A stretch of 16,371 nt of DNA from Halanaerobium sp051746665 (lineage in GTDB: Bacteria; Bacillota; Halanaerobiia; Halanaerobiales; Halanaerobiaceae), in contig JBNJFG010000048.1 in NCBI GenBank assembly GCA_051746665.1, forward strand, positions 1 to 16,371, written 5' to 3'. Below, one piece after another: positions 14,101-16,371 of the stretch. The position numbers and the translations under genes are program-made. Position 1 is the first letter of the stretch. Each line of letters begins with the position of its first letter. Below the pieces are notes generated by a model that worked only from the letters and a program-made list of their open reading frames with translations, was not told where the DNA came from and made no database searches.

Positions 14101-15204
14101 ATGAATAAAATTTTAATTAATAATGAAAATAAAACTAAAATTGATCATAAAAAAAATAAACTCTGGAAAAATAAATTATCAAATTTATATCAGAACAAAT
14201 TTGCCCTGTCAGCAGGAATTATAATTATTATACTTTATCTTCTGGCCATTTTTGCTCCATTTTTTGCTCCTTATAATCCAACAACTAATTTTAAAGATAA
14301 ATTTTTTCATCCGCCAACTAAAATTCATTTTAGTGATGAAAATGGTTTGAGGATGCCTTATATTTATAAAACAGAAGTTAAAGCCGGCTGGGCTGAATAT
14401 CAAGTAAATAAAAATCAAAAATATCCAATCCAAATTTTTCATAAAGGCGATAGCTATAAGTTTTTAGGAGTTTTTCAAAGTGATATACATCTTTTAGGTG
14501 TTGAAGGTGATTTACCATTATTTATTTTAGGTAGTGATAATTATGGTAGAGATTTATTTAGCAGAATCTTATATGGAGGTAGAGTATCTTTGTTTATAGG
14601 TTTTGTTGCTATTTTCATCACTACTTTTATTGGTTTAATTATGGGAGGAATCTCTGGTTATTATGGAGGTTTTATTGATTCAATTATTATGAGAGCTGTA
14701 GAAGTTATTATGTCTATCCCAAGTTTTTATCTACTGCTGGCATTAGCTGCAGTATTACCGCTTGATGTTTCATCAGCTTTTAGGTTTTTTCTGATAGTTT
14801 CTATTTTAGCTTTTCAGGGGTGGGCCGGAATGGCCAGAGTTATCAGAGGTATGGTTTTATCTACCAAAAGTGAAGATTATGTAAAAGCCGCTGAGGCTGT
14901 TGGAGCAGATGATAAAAGAATTATTTTAAAACATATTCTTCCTGCAACTGCTACTTATGTTATTATTAGAGCTACTGTTGCAATACCAGGCTATATAATT
15001 ATGGAAAGTGGCTTGAGTTTTATTGGACTGGGAATACAGGAGCCCTCTGCCAGCTGGGGAAATATGCTGAGTGCAGCTCAAAACATTACTAAAATTTCTG
15101 ATTTTCCCTGGTTATTATTACCTGGTTTATTTATTTTCATTACTGTTTTAAGCTATAATATTTTAGGAGATGGTTTAAGAGATGCCTTAGATCCTAAATA
15201 TTAA
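14101..15204 (+). CDS. ABC transporter permease, DppC/OppC type, with enlarged periplasmic insert
   Basis: The 367-residue protein has a basic cytosolic N-terminus, a first membrane helix at about 36-56, and then some 85 residues of hydrophilic sequence before the conserved LGSDNYGRDLFSRILYGGR motif at about 143-161. Ordinary members have a much shorter link here, so this insert is a periplasmic addition of the kind seen in some OppC-like proteins. The EAA loop lies at about 260-282 (YVKAAEAVGADDKRIILKHI). The end (SYNILGDGLRDALDPKY) is family-standard. It is the last gene of the cassette, with GGAG about 8 bases before its ATG. A hairpin terminator follows, and no ATPase gene is present, so the ATPase must be encoded elsewhere or shared. 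Confidence 0.93.
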   Translation: MNKILINNENKTKIDHKKNKLWKNKLSNLYQNKFALSAGIIIIILYLLAIFAPFFAPYNPTTNFKDKFFHPPTKIHFSDENGLRMPYIYKTEVKAGWAEYQVNKNQKYPIQIFHKGDSYKFLGVFQSDIHLLGVEGDLPLFILGSDNYGRDLFSRILYGGRVSLFIGFVAIFITTFIGLIMGGISGYYGGFIDSIIMRAVEVIMSIPSFYLLLALAAVLPLDVSSAFRFFLIVSILAFQGWAGMARVIRGMVLSTKSEDYVKAAEAVGADDKRIILKHILPATATYVIIRATVAIPGYIIMESGLSFIGLGIQEPSASWGNMLSAAQNITKISDFPWLLLPGLFIFITVLSYNILGDGLRDALDPKY

Positions 15205-15225
15205 AATACTATATTAAAAGTCAAA

Positions 15226-15287
15226 AATCCCCTTGCTGCTAACAGATTTTTATAATTTAATCTGTTTTCAGGAGGGGATTATATTTT
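15226..15287. terminator. Bidirectional terminator between the ABC cassette and the racemase-like gene
   Basis: Outer arms AATCCCCT (15226-15233) and AGGGGATT (15273-15280) and inner arms AACAGATT (15241-15248) and AATCTGTT (15259-15266) form one interrupted stem, with a short CTG/CAG pairing between them. T-rich runs flank it on both strands (ATATTTTT on plus, TTTTTGACTTTT on minus), fitting its place between convergent genes. Confidence 0.72.
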
Positions 15288-15296
15288 TAAGCTATT

Positions 15297-15950
15297 TTAT
15301 TTTAATTTAGCAGCTGCCTTTGCAATACCTAATTGAGGACTGGTTAAAAATTTATCTCTTATTTCTGCTGGCAGCACATTTACTGCTCTGGCCATTGATG
15401 CCTGGGCCAGCAAAACAATATCAACTTTTGCTGCTAATTCTTTTAGTTTTTCAGCCAAAAGTTTATCATGTTCATCTTCTCTGCCTTCCATAAGTTTTTG
15501 ATAGGCAGAATCAGCTAGCACAGTTTTAATTTCAATTTTTTTATTTCTGGCAGCAGCTTTTTTCTGGATAAGCTCAATACTTGGTTTGAGAGTAGTTTCT
15601 AGAGTTGCTGCTACTCCAATTTTTTCAGCATTAGCTACTGCTTTTTCAGCCATTGCAGAATCGATTCTCAGAACTGGAATCTCATAATTCTTATTTTCTC
15701 GATCAAATATTTCTCCGATCGAAGAACAGGAGCTCAGCACTAAATCTGAACCCTGCTCAACTGCTGTTTTAATATAATATCTAACCCTATCTTCTACCAG
15801 ACTTAGATCAGCCTTATTATTAATCAATTCTGGCAAAATTGAATCATCTACTATATTAATTACTTCCAACTCAGGATCCTTTTCTTTGATTACATTTTGC
15901 AGTGACTCGACTGTAACTGGGGTTGTGTGAATTAGAGCAATTTTTGCCAT
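15297..15950 (-). CDS. Asp/Glu/hydantoin racemase-superfamily protein with a single cysteine
   Basis: The 217-residue protein starts MAKIALIHTTPVTVESL and has the superfamily layout of two similar halves. The first active-site segment is VLSSCSSIGE, with Cys75, the only cysteine in the protein. The equivalent second segment reads LLAQASMARA (about 180-189), where two-cysteine racemases carry a second Cys. It is therefore unlikely to be a classical two-base racemase; a one-cysteine activity like that of arylmalonate decarboxylase or another isomerase/lyase of this fold is possible. That is inference. Its SD (TTAGGAG) overlaps the TAG stop of the upstream ADP-ribosylglycohydrolase-family gene, 13 bases before the ATG, so the two are translationally coupled. 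A terminator follows it. Confidence 0.8.
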   Translation of the reverse strand: MAKIALIHTTPVTVESLQNVIKEKDPELEVINIVDDSILPELINNKADLSLVEDRVRYYIKTAVEQGSDLVLSSCSSIGEIFDRENKNYEIPVLRIDSAMAEKAVANAEKIGVAATLETTLKPSIELIQKKAAARNKKIEIKTVLADSAYQKLMEGREDEHDKLLAEKLKELAAKVDIVLLAQASMARAVNVLPAEIRDKFLTSPQLGIAKAAAKLK

Positions 15951-15963
15951 TATTTATCAGCTC

Positions 15964-16371
15964 CTAAGATAATAATTCTTTAACGGCCTGAGATTTATTA
16001 AAACCATCAATCAATTTTTTAGGTATAGAATCTAATCCTTCATCTGCTGCCATTACTGCAGCAATGACTATTGCTCTGGCCGAAGTATCGCCACCTGCCA
16101 TAATATTAAGAGTTAAAGCTTCCAGAAGATTATCTGCATTCCAGATAACATCAAGCACAATTGGAAAACCCTGCTCAATTGAACAGCCCTGGCCTCGATC
16201 ATCTGCATTAGCTAATATCTTATCTTTAGAATCTATTTTCGCAAAAGCTTCAGCAGTAAAGCTATTTAAATCTTTATTATCTTTAATTGCCTCTTTATAA
16301 TTCTTTCCTGCCAGTACTTCCTGAATCACAGCAAAGACAAATTCAGCAGTCTGATCAACTATTTTTCCGTT
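15964..16371 (-). CDS. ADP-ribosylglycohydrolase-family protein, C-terminal part (truncated by window edge)
   Basis: An open frame on the minus strand runs from the window edge (first codons N-G-K-I-V-D-Q) to a TAG at 15966-15964, giving about 135 C-terminal residues. No start is assigned because the frame stays open to the edge; a GTG at 16329 is internal. Family marks are the segment GQGCSIEQGFPIVLDVI, then LNIMAGGDTSARAIVIAAVM, which aligns with the C-terminal metal-binding GGDxDx region of ADP-ribosylglycohydrolases. Here the second Asp position is Ser, so the usual two-metal site may be altered; this variant occurs in a divergent subgroup whose substrate is unknown. It ends with EGLDSIPKKLIDG, also typical. 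Its stop lies inside the SD of the racemase-superfamily gene. Confidence 0.78.
   Translation of the reverse strand, partial: NGKIVDQTAEFVFAVIQEVLAGKNYKEAIKDNKDLNSFTAEAFAKIDSKDKILANADDRGQGCSIEQGFPIVLDVIWNADNLLEALTLNIMAGGDTSARAIVIAAVMAADEGLDSIPKKLIDGFNKSQAVKELLS

Noticed and set aside
14209..14442. Minus-strand open frame inside the C-type permease
   Set aside because: Antisense of the insert region, no SD, Lys/Ile/Trp-rich product.
16064..16300. Plus-strand open frame opposite the ADP-ribosylglycohydrolase-family gene
   Set aside because: The minus-strand frame has clear family motifs; this one has none.

Overview
The window is AT-rich DNA whose genes sit close together in same-strand runs with strong AAGGAGG-type ribosome binding sites. 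It looks like the chromosome of a low-GC, anaerobic, fermentative bacterium. Both solute-binding proteins carry cleavable signal peptides with no lipobox cysteine, which fits a cell with an outer membrane and a true periplasm. That combination suggests a diderm Firmicute-type lineage such as the Halanaerobiales. The assignment is inferred from protein flavour and architecture and was not checked by any search.

Layout. (1) Bases 1-100 hold the acidic C-terminus of a plus-strand gene cut by the window edge, followed by a perfect hairpin terminator at 131-159. (2) Bases 185-5478 (minus strand) hold a tight run in transcription order: a family-1 solute-binding protein, a GHL10/DUF187 glycosidase-like protein (8-nt overlap), a site-2 protease with two CBS domains, and a DUF2177 membrane protein. 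After a 146-bp gap comes a Spy/CpxP-like periplasmic protein with a duplicated 17-residue Gly/Met/His motif. (3) Bases 5655-7696 (minus) hold an aldo/keto reductase with a ferredoxin-like tail, then a YegS/BmrU lipid kinase. (4) Bases 7868-10053 (minus) hold a phosphomannomutase/phosphoglucomutase with a TTG start, then a TM1586-type nitroreductase and a terminator. (5) Bases 10222-11190 (minus) hold a bile acid:sodium symporter-family transporter with its own terminator. (6) Bases 11386-15204 (plus) hold a peptide/nickel-type ABC cassette of binding protein and two permeases, with no ATPase gene. (7) Bases 15297-16371 (minus) hold an ADP-ribosylglycohydrolase-family protein cut by the window edge and a translationally coupled Asp/Glu racemase-superfamily protein. 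A two-way hairpin terminator separates (6) and (7).

Most of this is recognisable housekeeping, envelope and transport content; I found no CRISPR array, RNA gene, insertion sequence or phage gene. The parts most worth a second look are the envelope cluster 991-5478 (an orphan binding protein coupled to a glycan hydrolase and an intramembrane protease), the 15-bp hairpin in front of it, the duplicated metal-ligand-rich tail of the Spy-like protein, and the single-cysteine racemase-like protein coupled to an ADP-ribosylglycohydrolase. No stretch over 300 bases lacks a gene.
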